DNA of 64,000 nt from Bradyrhizobium iriomotense (GTDB taxonomy: Bacteria > Pseudomonadota > Alphaproteobacteria > Rhizobiales > Xanthobacteraceae): contig NZ_JAFCLP010000019.1 in the NCBI RefSeq assembly GCF_018129405.1, positions 98,337 through 162,336 of the forward strand, read 5' to 3'. Positions within the stretch are counted from its first letter, which is position 1. Every line of letters starts with the position of its first letter. The translations under genes were made by a program, and so were the position numbers. The notes beneath the pieces were generated by a model. That model ran no database searches, was not told the DNA's origin, and saw only the letters and a program-made list of their open reading frames with translations. Below, in pieces: positions 17,838 through 26,569 of this stretch.

Positions 17838-18478
17838 TTGAGTAGGCCGGCAGCAAAGTTGCCTTCGGCCAGCGTCTGTAGTGCCTTCGGATTCATCCCA
17901 TTGAAGAACTGCCTCGGATTACGCTTGGCTGCATCGAAGATGCCTTCAATGAGCTCGTCGACGTCCTGTAGGCAGAGCGTCTCGTACTGCTTGACTTCCG
18001 GGAGCGCCGCTAACCGTTCGCTAATTTGAGCCGCTATCTCCGGCGGAAGAAGATGTGCAGGCGGTGTCCGGCGTGGGAAGCCATCTGGAATCGTGGTGCG
18101 ATGAGTCGTGTGCACAACCTCCATGCCGTTCTTCAGCACGTCGTCCGGATAACGCAAGCTCCAGTGGGAGTGGAGCGTGGCGATCACCGGATCGAACGAG
18201 CCGAGCGCGCCATCCGCTATCTCGGCCTTAAAAGTCGTCCACAGGTCAGGCAGCTTATGCAGCTGGTTGCGAAGGTCCTTTAGAGTTTTGTTTCTCGCAA
18301 GGGCACCCTTTAGTGCGAATTCGACAGCATGATGTAGCAAGTTTGCCGCGACCGGGTGCAAACCGGCCATGAAGGCGAAGCGGCCGACGACGTAGTATTG
18401 GCAGCTGCGTTCCCAGAAATGAGTTTCCCGCTGTATCGTTTGCTGCTGCATCTCGTCGAGCCTCTGACGAAATCGCAC
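17834..18478 (-). CDS. HEPN-domain-like protein
   Basis: 214 residues from GTG 18478, or 205 from ATG 18451, which has AGAGG ten bases upstream and may be the true start. Residues 40-80 follow the pattern of helical HEPN proteins: NLLHHAVEFALKGALARN, then RNQLHKLPDLW, equivalent to the ALK...GHDLxxLW core of uncharacterised HEPN families. The Rx4-6H RNase motif of toxin HEPN proteins is not obvious, so it may be a binding or inactive version. The rest is predicted helical (LPPEIAAQISERLAAL and others). It is first in a two-gene unit with the SEC-C protein and lies 157 nt downstream of the 3' end of tRNA-Arg. Confidence 0.6.
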   Translation of the reverse strand: MRFRQRLDEMQQQTIQRETHFWERSCQYYVVGRFAFMAGLHPVAANLLHHAVEFALKGALARNKTLKDLRNQLHKLPDLWTTFKAEIADGALGSFDPVIATLHSHWSLRYPDDVLKNGMEVVHTTHRTTIPDGFPRRTPPAHLLPPEIAAQISERLAALPEVKQYETLCLQDVDELIEGIFDAAKRNPRQFFNGMNPKALQTLAEGNFAAGLLK

Positions 18479-18635
18479 CGCGCATGTCGCGTTCGTGTTG
18501 CGTGGAACGATTTTTTTGGTGGCGTTTGTAAGTCGTTGATTTCGCTTGTGGTGGTTGAGACCGCTCGCAGCACGAATATCGTGACTAAAACAAAGGCGAA
18601 ATCGATCTAAGCTATTATCAATACAGCGGATTTTC

Positions 18636-18712
18636 TGGCGATCCCGGCAGGACTCGAACCTGCAACCCGCGGAGTAGAAATCCGCTACTCTATCCAGTTG
18701 AGCTACGGGACC
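18636..18712 (-). tRNA. tRNA-Arg (anticodon UCU)
   Basis: Read on the minus strand it starts GGTCCCG and ends CGGGATC-G-CCA, with a 7-bp acceptor (one G-U), D-arm GCTC...GAGT, anticodon stem GCGGA/TCCGC with loop TTTCTAC (anticodon TCT), and T-arm GCAGG-TTCGAGT-CCTGC. CCA is encoded. It decodes AGA, a rare codon in this G+C-rich genome. Its 3' end faces the HEPN/SEC-C cassette, the normal integration side for tRNA-targeting islands. Confidence 0.97.
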
Positions 18713-19116
18713 GTCTGGAGCCGCCCATTTGGGGCGGCTGGCCGTTCATCTAGCATGCCAATATGAAAAATTGGGTCTTTCGCCAAGTCTGAACCGAACC
18801 GTTTTCCTCAATGGCGCGACAAAGCGGAACGGTGGGGTGTCAGGGTGCCGGGTTGAGCGGCAGCGGACTGGACGATGGATCACATCGCCGGGAACGCTGA
18901 ACAGCTTCCGGGACACGGCCGCCGGTCGACTGGCTAGGTGTTGCTGCGCCATCAGGACGGCGTGCGCGGCGGTATCTGGACTGGTCTCCTCTGGGCCTGC
19001 CTTGTCATGGCGAATGCGACGTTTTGCACCTCTGGTTCCATCGCCTTGAGTCCGTCACCTTTCCGCGCATTTCTTGCGACAAGCGGCGTTCGTCCGCGAT
19101 TTCCGGGAGTCCATCC
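18713..19116. other. Gap between tRNA-Arg and the alpha-2-macroglobulin gene
   Basis: About 400 bp with no gene that I can support. It should hold the tRNA promoter (minus strand). A hairpin, GCCGCCC with GGGCGGC around CATTTG-type loop sequence near 18720-18740, lies in the tRNA leader. Short open frames here are Arg/Cys-rich and look non-coding. Confidence 0.4.
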
Positions 19117-22100
19117 ATGATCGGTCTTGTTCGCGCCGTCACAATCTGCGCCGCGCTGGCGCTCGGCCTTTCGGCTGCGCAGGCCGCCGACAAGGCCTTC
19201 AAACGCGACGATCTCGCCGATTCCGCGATCAAGCTGGAGGCGCAGATCAAGAGCGAGGCGGGCCCGGTCGCCAAGACCAACGCGACGCTGCGCACGGATG
19301 CCGACGCCGCATTCCGGCGCAATGATTACCGCACCGGCCTGTCGGTGCTCGGCCAGATCGCGGCCACTACCCCTGACGATGCCGGCAACTGGCTGCGGCT
19401 CGCCAAGGTGATCTTTCAGATCTGGCCCAAGAACTCGAGCGAACAGACCTTCCTGCTGGAGCGCGCCTCGACCGCGGCCTACATCGCTTACATGCGGGCC
19501 GGCAATCCGGGCGAGGAGGCCGACGCGCTCGCCGTGCTCGGCAAATCGCTGGCCGAACGCAAGCTGTGGCGGCCGGCACTGGATTCGCTGCGGCTGTCGC
19601 TCGACCTGCGCGAGGTCGCTGATGTCCGCGGGCAATATGAGAAGCTGCGCGACGAACACGGCTTCCGGCTGCTCGACTACACCGTGGACTCGGATTCGGC
19701 GAGCCCGCGCGCCTGCTTCCAGTTCTCGGAGGAGCTCGCCAAGCGCACCGACTTCGCGCCGTTCCTGGCCCTCGCAGGGCAGGACAAGCCGGCGCTGTCG
19801 GCGGAAGGCAAGCAGCTCTGTGTCGACGGGCTGAAGCACGGCGAACGCTACAACATCAATCTGCGCGCCGGCCTGCCGTCCACGGTGAAGGAGGGGCTGC
19901 CGAAATCGGCCGAGTTCAACATCTATGTGCGCGACCGCAAGCCGTTCGTGCGCTTCACCAGCCGTGCCTATGTGCTGCCGCGGACCGGCCAGCGCGGCAT
20001 TCCCGTGGTCAGCGTCAACACGCCCGCGGTCAACATCAACGTCTTCCGGATCGGCGACCGCAACCTGATCAACACGGTGGTCGACAGCGATTTCCAGAAG
20101 ACGCTGTCGAAATACCAGCTCGGCGATCTCGGCGACGAGCGTGGCGTCAAGGTCTGGTCGGGCGAGCTTTCGACCGCGATGACGCTGAACCAGGACGTCA
20201 CCACGGCATTCCCGGTCGACCAGGCGCTCGGCGAGCTCCAGCCCGGCGTCTACGTGATGACCGCCGCGGCCAAGGGCCCGGGCTCGGACGACGAATACCA
20301 GCTCGCCACGCAATGGTTCATCGTCTCCGACCTCGGCGTCTCCGCTTACTCCGGCAACGACGGCATCCACGTCTTCGTCAACTCGCTGGCTTCGACCGAT
20401 CCGGTCGGCAAGGCCGAGGTGCGGCTGGTTGCCCGCAACAACGAGATCCTGGCGACGCGCAAGACCGACGATTCCGGTCATGTGCTGTTCGAGGCGGGCC
20501 TCGCGCGCGGCGAGGGCGGCCTGTCGCCGGCGATGCTCACGGTCACGGGCGAGAAGGCTGATTACGCCTTCCTGAGCCTGAAGACGTCTGCCTTCGACCT
20601 CTCCGACCGCGGCGTCTCGGGGCGCGCCGTGCCCGCCGGTGCCGATGCCTTCGTCTATGCCGAGCGCGGCGTCTACCGCTCCAGCGAGACCGTCTTCCTC
20701 ACTGCGCTGCTGCGCGACGGGCAGGGCAACGCCGTGACCGGCGGGCCGATGACGCTGGTGGTCGAGCGCCCCGACGGCGTCGAATACCGCCGGGCCGTGC
20801 TGCCCGACCAGGGCGCCGGCGGCCGCACCCTGTCCGTGCCGCTCAACTCGGCCGTGCCGACCGGCACCTGGCGCGTGCGCGCCTTCACCGATCCGAAGGG
20901 CGCTTCGGTCGGCGAAACCACGTTCATGGTCGAAGACTATGTTCCCGATAGAATCGAATTCGACCTGTCCGCCAAGGACAAGCTGATCAAAGCTAATGCT
21001 CCAGTGGAGCTTAAGGCGGACGGCCATTTCCTCTACGGCGCGCCGGCCTCGGGCCTCCAGCTCGAAGGCGACATGCTGGTCGCGCCTGCGGCCGAGCGGC
21101 CCGGCTTTGCCGGCTACCAGTTCGGCGTCGCCGACGAGGAGACCACTTCGAACGAGCGCACGCCGCTGGAGAACCTTCCCGAGGCCGATGCCAACGGCGT
21201 CGCGACCTTCCCGGTGACGCTGGACAAGCAGCCGGCCTCGACGCGGCCGCAGGAGGCGCAGATATTCGTCCGCATGGTCGAGACCGGCGGCCGGGCCGTC
21301 GAGCGCAAGATCGTGCTCCCGGTCGCGCCCACTGCTGCGCAGATCGGCATCAAGCCGCTGTTCGGCGACAAGAACGTCGCCGAGGGCGACAAGGCCGAGT
21401 TCGACGTCGTGTTCGTCTCGCCCGAGGGCGAGAGGCTGCGCCGCGACGGCCTGCGCTACGAGCTCCTGAAGATGGAGTCGCGCTACCAATGGTATCGCCA
21501 GAACAATTACTGGGAGTACGAGCCGGTCAAGTCGACCTCGCGCGTCGCCGACGGTGACGTCACGATCGCTGCCGACAAGCCGTCGCGCATCTCGCTTAGC
21601 CCGCAGCCCGGCCGCTACAGGCTCGACGTCAAGTCGAGCGACGCTGACGGCCCGGTGACCTCGGTGCAGTTCGACGTCGGCTGGTACTCCGACGGCAGCG
21701 CCGACACGCCGGACCTGTTGGAGACCTCGATCGACAAGCCGCAATACGCCTCCGGCGACACCATGACGGTGTCGGTCAACGTCCGCAGCGCCGGCAAGCT
21801 CACCATCAACGTGCTCGGCGACCGCCTGCTGACGACGCAGACCATCGACGTCAAGGAAGGCACGGCGCAGGTGAAGCTCCCGGTCGGCAAGGACTGGGGC
21901 ACCGGCGCCTATGTGGTGGCGACGCTGCGCCGTCCGCTCGATGCGGCGGCCCAGCGCATGCCGGGCCGCGCGATCGGCCTGAAATGGTTCGGCATCGACA
22001 AGCAGACCCGCACGCTGAGTGTGAAGCTGACGCCGCCGGCGCTGATCCGGCCCAACGCGATGCTGAAGATCCCGGTCAAGCTCGACGGGCTCAATCCGGG

Positions 22101-24321
22101 CGAGGACGCCAAGATCGTTATCGCTGCGGTCGATGTCGGCATCCTCAACCTCACCAATTACAAGCCCCCGGCGCCGGATGATTACTATCTCGGCCAGCGC
22201 CGCCTCAGCGCGGAGATCCGCGATCTCTATGGCCAGCTGATCGATGGCATGTCGGGCACGCGCGGCCAGATCAAGTCGGGCGGCGACGCTGGAGCTGCCG
22301 AACTGCAGGGCTCGCCGCCCTCGCAAAAGCCGCTGGCGCTTTATTCGGGCATCGTGACCGTTGCTGCGGATGGCACCGCGGAGGTGAGCTTCGATATTCC
22401 GGAGTTCGCGGGTACCGCGCGCGTCATGGCGGTGGCGTGGACCGCCACGAAACTCGGCCGCGCCAACACGGATGTCGTGATCCGCGATCCCGTGGTGCTG
22501 ACCACGACGCTGCCGCGCTTCCTGCTCAATGGCGACCACGGCACAGTCAATCTGGAGATCGACAATGTCGAGGGCCAGGCCGGTGACTACGTCATCAACG
22601 TCAAGACGGGCGGCCCGGTGAAGATGACCGGCAATCCCGCCACCACGGTCAAGCTTGCCGCCAAGCAGCGCAACTCCTTCTCGCTCGCGCTCGATGCGAC
22701 CGCGGCGGGGCAGGCGACGCTCGACGTCGACATCAAGGGGCCGAATGGCCTCGCGCTGGCGCGTCACTATGCGTTCGACGTCAAGGCGGCAACGCAGGTG
22801 CTGGCGCGGCGTTCGATCCGGACGCTGGCGAAGGGCGAGAGCCTGACGCTGACCTCGGACATGTTCTCCGACCTCGTGCCGGGCACCGGCAGCGTCTCGG
22901 TCTCGGCCAGCCTGTCGACCGCGCTCGATGCGGCGACAATCCTGAAGGCGCTCGACCGCTATCCCTATGGCTGCTCGGAGCAGATCACGAGCCGGGCCAT
23001 GCCGCTGCTCTATGTCAACGAGCTCGCGGCCGGCGCGCATCTCGCCATGGACACCGAGGTCGACCAGCGCATCCGCGACGCCATCGAGCGGCTCCTGGCC
23101 CGCCAGGGCTCGAACGGCTCGTTCGGCCTGTGGTCGGCGGGCGGCGACGATGCCTGGCTGGATGCGTACGTGACGGACTTCCTGACCCGCGCCCGCGAGA
23201 AGGGCTTTGCGGTGCCGGACGTGCTGTTCAAGAACGCGCTCGACCGCATCCGCAACTCCGTCGTCAACGGCAACGAGCCGGAGAAGGACGGCGGCCGCGA
23301 TCTCGCCTACGGCCTCTACGTGCTCGCCCGCAACGGCGCAGCTCCCATCGGCGATCTCCGCTATCTCGCCGACACCAAGCTGAACAACCTCGCAACCCCG
23401 ATCGCGAAGTCGCAGCTTGCCGCGGCGCTAGCCCTGGTCGGCGACCGCAACCGCGCCGAACGCGTCTATGGCGCGGCGCTCGACAGCCTCGCGCCAAAAC
23501 CGGTGCTGGAGTTCGGCCGCACCGACTATGGCTCGCAGCTCCGCGATGCCGCGGCGCTGGTGTCGCTCGCGAGCGAAGGCAATGCGCCGAAGGCGACGCT
23601 GACGCAGGCGGTGTCGCGGGTCGAGACCGCGCGGGGGCTGACGCCCTACACCTCCACGCAGGAGAATGCGTGGCTGGTGCTGGCGGCGCGGGCGCTGGCT
23701 AAGGAAAACCTCTCGATCGAGGTCGACGGCCAGCCGGTCAAGACCGCGCTCTATCGCAGCTACAAGGCGGATACGCTGAGCGGAAAGCCGCTGAAGATCA
23801 CCAACACCGGCGATGCACCGGTGCAGGCGGTGGTCTCGGTGTCGGGCTCGCCGGTGACGCCGGAGCCGGCGGCGTCGAACGGCTTCAAGATCGAGCGCAG
23901 CTACTACACGCTCGACGGCAAGCCCGCCGACATCAGCAAGGTCAAGCAGAACCAGCGCTTTGCGGTGGTGCTCAAGATCACCGAGGCCAAGCCCGAGTAC
24001 GGCCACATCATGGTGTCGGACTATCTGCCGGCGGGCCTGGAGATCGACAATCCGAAGCTGGTCTCGTCGGGCGACAGCGGCACGCTGGACTGGATCGAGG
24101 ATGGCGAGGAGCCCGAGGATACCGAATTCCGTGACGATCGCTTCACCGCGGCGGTCGATCGGGCCTCGGATTCCAAGTCGGTCTTCACCGTCGCCTATGT
24201 CGTGCGCGCGGTCTCGCCGGGCAAATACGTGCTGCCGCAGGCCTATGTCGAGGACATGTACAACCCCTCGCGCTATGGCCGAACAGGGACGGGAACGGTC
24301 GAGGTGCGGGCGGCGAAGTGA
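19117..24321 (+). CDS. Bacterial alpha-2-macroglobulin (YfhM-type)
   Basis: A 1734-residue periplasmic protease-trap protein. The ATG at 19117 begins a signal peptide (MIGLVRAVTICAALALGLSA-AQA). Macroglobulin domains and a bait-like region fill the first 1200 residues; the thioester motif YGCSEQ is intact (Cys1286, Gln1289) and is followed by the helical thioester domain (MPLLYVNELAAGAHL, SNGSFGLWSAGGDDAWLDAY). The signal lacks a lipobox cysteine, unlike the lipoprotein YfhM of E. coli. It is directly followed by the penicillin-binding protein 1C gene, as yfhM-pbpC in E. coli, where A2M is thought to guard damaged walls from foreign proteases. Confidence 0.93.
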   Translation: MIGLVRAVTICAALALGLSAAQAADKAFKRDDLADSAIKLEAQIKSEAGPVAKTNATLRTDADAAFRRNDYRTGLSVLGQIAATTPDDAGNWLRLAKVIFQIWPKNSSEQTFLLERASTAAYIAYMRAGNPGEEADALAVLGKSLAERKLWRPALDSLRLSLDLREVADVRGQYEKLRDEHGFRLLDYTVDSDSASPRACFQFSEELAKRTDFAPFLALAGQDKPALSAEGKQLCVDGLKHGERYNINLRAGLPSTVKEGLPKSAEFNIYVRDRKPFVRFTSRAYVLPRTGQRGIPVVSVNTPAVNINVFRIGDRNLINTVVDSDFQKTLSKYQLGDLGDERGVKVWSGELSTAMTLNQDVTTAFPVDQALGELQPGVYVMTAAAKGPGSDDEYQLATQWFIVSDLGVSAYSGNDGIHVFVNSLASTDPVGKAEVRLVARNNEILATRKTDDSGHVLFEAGLARGEGGLSPAMLTVTGEKADYAFLSLKTSAFDLSDRGVSGRAVPAGADAFVYAERGVYRSSETVFLTALLRDGQGNAVTGGPMTLVVERPDGVEYRRAVLPDQGAGGRTLSVPLNSAVPTGTWRVRAFTDPKGASVGETTFMVEDYVPDRIEFDLSAKDKLIKANAPVELKADGHFLYGAPASGLQLEGDMLVAPAAERPGFAGYQFGVADEETTSNERTPLENLPEADANGVATFPVTLDKQPASTRPQEAQIFVRMVETGGRAVERKIVLPVAPTAAQIGIKPLFGDKNVAEGDKAEFDVVFVSPEGERLRRDGLRYELLKMESRYQWYRQNNYWEYEPVKSTSRVADGDVTIAADKPSRISLSPQPGRYRLDVKSSDADGPVTSVQFDVGWYSDGSADTPDLLETSIDKPQYASGDTMTVSVNVRSAGKLTINVLGDRLLTTQTIDVKEGTAQVKLPVGKDWGTGAYVVATLRRPLDAAAQRMPGRAIGLKWFGIDKQTRTLSVKLTPPALIRPNAMLKIPVKLDGLNPGEDAKIVIAAVDVGILNLTNYKPPAPDDYYLGQRRLSAEIRDLYGQLIDGMSGTRGQIKSGGDAGAAELQGSPPSQKPLALYSGIVTVAADGTAEVSFDIPEFAGTARVMAVAWTATKLGRANTDVVIRDPVVLTTTLPRFLLNGDHGTVNLEIDNVEGQAGDYVINVKTGGPVKMTGNPATTVKLAAKQRNSFSLALDATAAGQATLDVDIKGPNGLALARHYAFDVKAATQVLARRSIRTLAKGESLTLTSDMFSDLVPGTGSVSVSASLSTALDAATILKALDRYPYGCSEQITSRAMPLLYVNELAAGAHLAMDTEVDQRIRDAIERLLARQGSNGSFGLWSAGGDDAWLDAYVTDFLTRAREKGFAVPDVLFKNALDRIRNSVVNGNEPEKDGGRDLAYGLYVLARNGAAPIGDLRYLADTKLNNLATPIAKSQLAAALALVGDRNRAERVYGAALDSLAPKPVLEFGRTDYGSQLRDAAALVSLASEGNAPKATLTQAVSRVETARGLTPYTSTQENAWLVLAARALAKENLSIEVDGQPVKTALYRSYKADTLSGKPLKITNTGDAPVQAVVSVSGSPVTPEPAASNGFKIERSYYTLDGKPADISKVKQNQRFAVVLKITEAKPEYGHIMVSDYLPAGLEIDNPKLVSSGDSGTLDWIEDGEEPEDTEFRDDRFTAAVDRASDSKSVFTVAYVVRAVSPGKYVLPQAYVEDMYNPSRYGRTGTGTVEVRAAK

Positions 24322-24353
24322 GTGGTGGGATGAACGAAGCCAGCGAAGTCTCT

Positions 24354-24435
24354 CGTCATTCCGGGGCGGTGCGCAGCACCGAACCCGGAATCTCGAGGTT
24401 CCGGGTCTGGTCCTTCGGACCATCCCGGAACGACG
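24354..24435. repeat. REP-like palindromic repeat, family B copy 1
   Basis: It begins CGTCATTCCGGGG and ends CCCGGAACGACG, with inner arms AACCCGGAA and TTCCGGGTCTGG. It is an imperfect version of the more complete element at 60693-60804. It separates the A2M and PBP1C genes and could form a stable hairpin in their common transcript. Confidence 0.7.
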
Positions 24436-24458
24436 ACGGGAGAGGAGGGCGCACCATC

Positions 24459-26519
24459 ATGCGTATCCTCTCCGCCGCCGCCTTCACCCTCATCCTTGCC
24501 ATCACCGGCTTCGTCGCCTGGGTCTACTCCCTCGGGCCGCTCCCGCTCGACGAAGCGCGTCAGGTCTCCACCACCATCGTTGATCGCAACGGCAAGCTGC
24601 TGCGCGCCTACGCGATGGCGGATGGACGCTGGCGGCTGCCGGTCGATGCCAGGACCAATGTCGATCCGACCTATCTGAAGCTGCTCTTTGCCTATGAGGA
24701 CCAGCGCTTCTACGCCCATGACGGCATCGATCCGCTGGCGCTGGGCCGCGCCGCGTTGCAGCTCGGAACGCGCGGCCACATCGTCTCCGGCGGCTCGACC
24801 ATCACCATGCAGCTCGCCCGGCTGATGGAGCCGCGGCGGCAGCGCTCGCTCTACGCAAAACTGCGGCAGATGGTGCGTGCGATCGAGATCGAGCGCAGCA
24901 TGAGCAAGGAGCAGATCCTCGATCTCTATCTCGCGCTGGCACCCTATGGGGGCAATCTCGAAGGAATCCGCGCCGCCTCAATCGCCTATCTCGGCAAGGA
25001 GCCGAAGCGGCTGTCGCTGGCGGAGGCCGCGCTGCTGGTCGCGCTGCCGCAATCGCCGGAGACGCGCCGGCTCGACCGCTTTCCCGAGGCGGCGCGCAAG
25101 GCGCGCGATCGCGTGCTGGATCGCATGGTCGAGGAGCATGTGGTCAGCGCAGACGACGCCAGGCAGGCCAAGGCCGCGCCGGTGCCGACATTGCGCAAGC
25201 CGATGCCGATCCTGGCGCCGCACGCCTCGGACACCGCGCTGTCGACCGTGAAAGACAATCCGGTCATCAAACTGACGCTGGATGCGACCTTGCAGAAAGT
25301 GCTGGAGCCGCTGGCGCGTGACCGTGCCATCGCGCTCGGGCCCAACATCTCGGTCGGCATCATCGTGGTCGACAATGAGAGCGGAGACGTGCTCGCGCGC
25401 GTCGGCTCGGCGGATTATTTCGATGAGAGCCGGGCAGGGCAGGTCGACATGACCCGCGCCATCCGTTCGCCGGGCTCGACGCTGAAACCCTTCATCTACG
25501 GGCTCGCCTTCGAGGACGGCTTCGTTCATCCCGACAGCTTGATCGACGATCGGCCGGTCCGCTTCGGCTCCTACGCGCCGGAAAATTTCGACATGACGTT
25601 CCAGGGCACGGTGCCGGTGAGGAAGGCGCTGCAATTGTCGCTGAACGTGCCGGCCATCGTGCTGCTCGACCGCGTCGGCTCGAGCCGGCTGGCCTCGCGG
25701 CTGCGGCAGGCCGGCGGCAACCTCATCTTGCCGAAAGACGAGACGCCCGGGCTTGCCATGGGCCTCGGCGGCGTCGGCGTGACGCTGCAGGATCTCGCGC
25801 AGCTCTATGCCGGCTTCGCCCGGCTTGGGACCACCAAGCCGCTGCGCGAGATCGTCACGGCCAAGGATGACCGCGAGCCGCTGCGGCTGCTGGATCAGGT
25901 CGCGGCGTGGCAGGTCGGCAACGTCCTGCTCGGCACGCCGCCGCCGGAGAACGCCGCCCACAACCGCATCGCCTTCAAGACCGGCACCTCCTACGGCTAT
26001 CGCGATGCCTGGTCGATCGGCTTCGACGGCCGCATGACCATCGGCGTCTGGGTCGGCCGTCCCGACGGCGCGCCGGTTCCCGGCCTCATCGGCCGCGTCG
26101 CCGCGGCCCCAATCCTGTTCGACGCCTTTGCCCGGAGTGGCAAGACGCTGGCCCCCTTACCGAAGCCGCCCAAGGGAACTCTGGTCGCCAGCAACGCAAA
26201 ATTGCCGCTGCCCTTGAAGCGGTTCCGTCCGGTCGGGGAACTGGTGCGGACTGGGGGCGAGCAGGCGCTGCATATCCAGTTTCCCCTGAACGGCTCGCGA
26301 ATTGATGTCGATCGGTCGGGCGGTCCCGAGAGCGCCGCCATGCCCGTAAAAGTCGCCGGCGGGGTTTTGCCGATGACCGTCATGGTTAACGGCACGGCGC
26401 GCGGCGAGATCGACGGCCGCCGCCAGCGCCTGATCGATCCGCCCGGCCCGGGCTTTGCACGGCTCACCGTGATCGATGCCACGGGCGCCGCGGACACAGT
26501 TGTCATTCGAATTCAATGA
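24459..26519 (+). CDS. pbpC: Penicillin-binding protein 1C
   Basis: 686 residues from the ATG at 24459 (AGAGGAGGG upstream). One N-terminal membrane anchor (about 5-24), then a glycosyltransferase 51 domain with FAYEDQRFYAHDGID and GGSTITMQLARLM, then a transpeptidase domain with SxxK in SPGSTLKPF (Ser340, Lys343), SLN in LQLSLNVP, and KTGT at about 507-510. The C-terminal approx. 100 residues match the PBP1C C-terminal domain. It polymerises and cross-links peptidoglycan in the periplasm. The partner A2M gene is immediately upstream, separated by the palindromic repeat. Confidence 0.95.
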   Translation: MRILSAAAFTLILAITGFVAWVYSLGPLPLDEARQVSTTIVDRNGKLLRAYAMADGRWRLPVDARTNVDPTYLKLLFAYEDQRFYAHDGIDPLALGRAALQLGTRGHIVSGGSTITMQLARLMEPRRQRSLYAKLRQMVRAIEIERSMSKEQILDLYLALAPYGGNLEGIRAASIAYLGKEPKRLSLAEAALLVALPQSPETRRLDRFPEAARKARDRVLDRMVEEHVVSADDARQAKAAPVPTLRKPMPILAPHASDTALSTVKDNPVIKLTLDATLQKVLEPLARDRAIALGPNISVGIIVVDNESGDVLARVGSADYFDESRAGQVDMTRAIRSPGSTLKPFIYGLAFEDGFVHPDSLIDDRPVRFGSYAPENFDMTFQGTVPVRKALQLSLNVPAIVLLDRVGSSRLASRLRQAGGNLILPKDETPGLAMGLGGVGVTLQDLAQLYAGFARLGTTKPLREIVTAKDDREPLRLLDQVAAWQVGNVLLGTPPPENAAHNRIAFKTGTSYGYRDAWSIGFDGRMTIGVWVGRPDGAPVPGLIGRVAAAPILFDAFARSGKTLAPLPKPPKGTLVASNAKLPLPLKRFRPVGELVRTGGEQALHIQFPLNGSRIDVDRSGGPESAAMPVKVAGGVLPMTVMVNGTARGEIDGRRQRLIDPPGPGFARLTVIDATGAADTVVIRIQ

Positions 26520-26569
26520 CCCTGCCTTAAGCGGTTGTGGCGATGGCGGTTTCAGCGTAAGCGGAACCA

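Noticed and set aside
16729-18635. Attachment-site duplicate of the tRNA-Arg 3' end marking the far edge of an island
   Set aside because: I searched by eye for a second copy of the T-arm/acceptor sequence between 16400 and 18635 and saw none; no integrase gene is present either. Island status therefore rests only on position and composition.
18729-19049. 106-codon open frame upstream of the A2M gene
   Set aside because: Arg/Cys/Ser-rich composition, no ribosome binding site, and it ends inside the likely A2M promoter region.
18952-23040. A 1362-codon open frame on the minus strand opposite the alpha-2-macroglobulin gene
   Set aside because: It is Arg/Gly/His/Asp-rich with no domain, typical of the antisense frame of G+C-rich genes; the plus strand encodes a clear full-length A2M.
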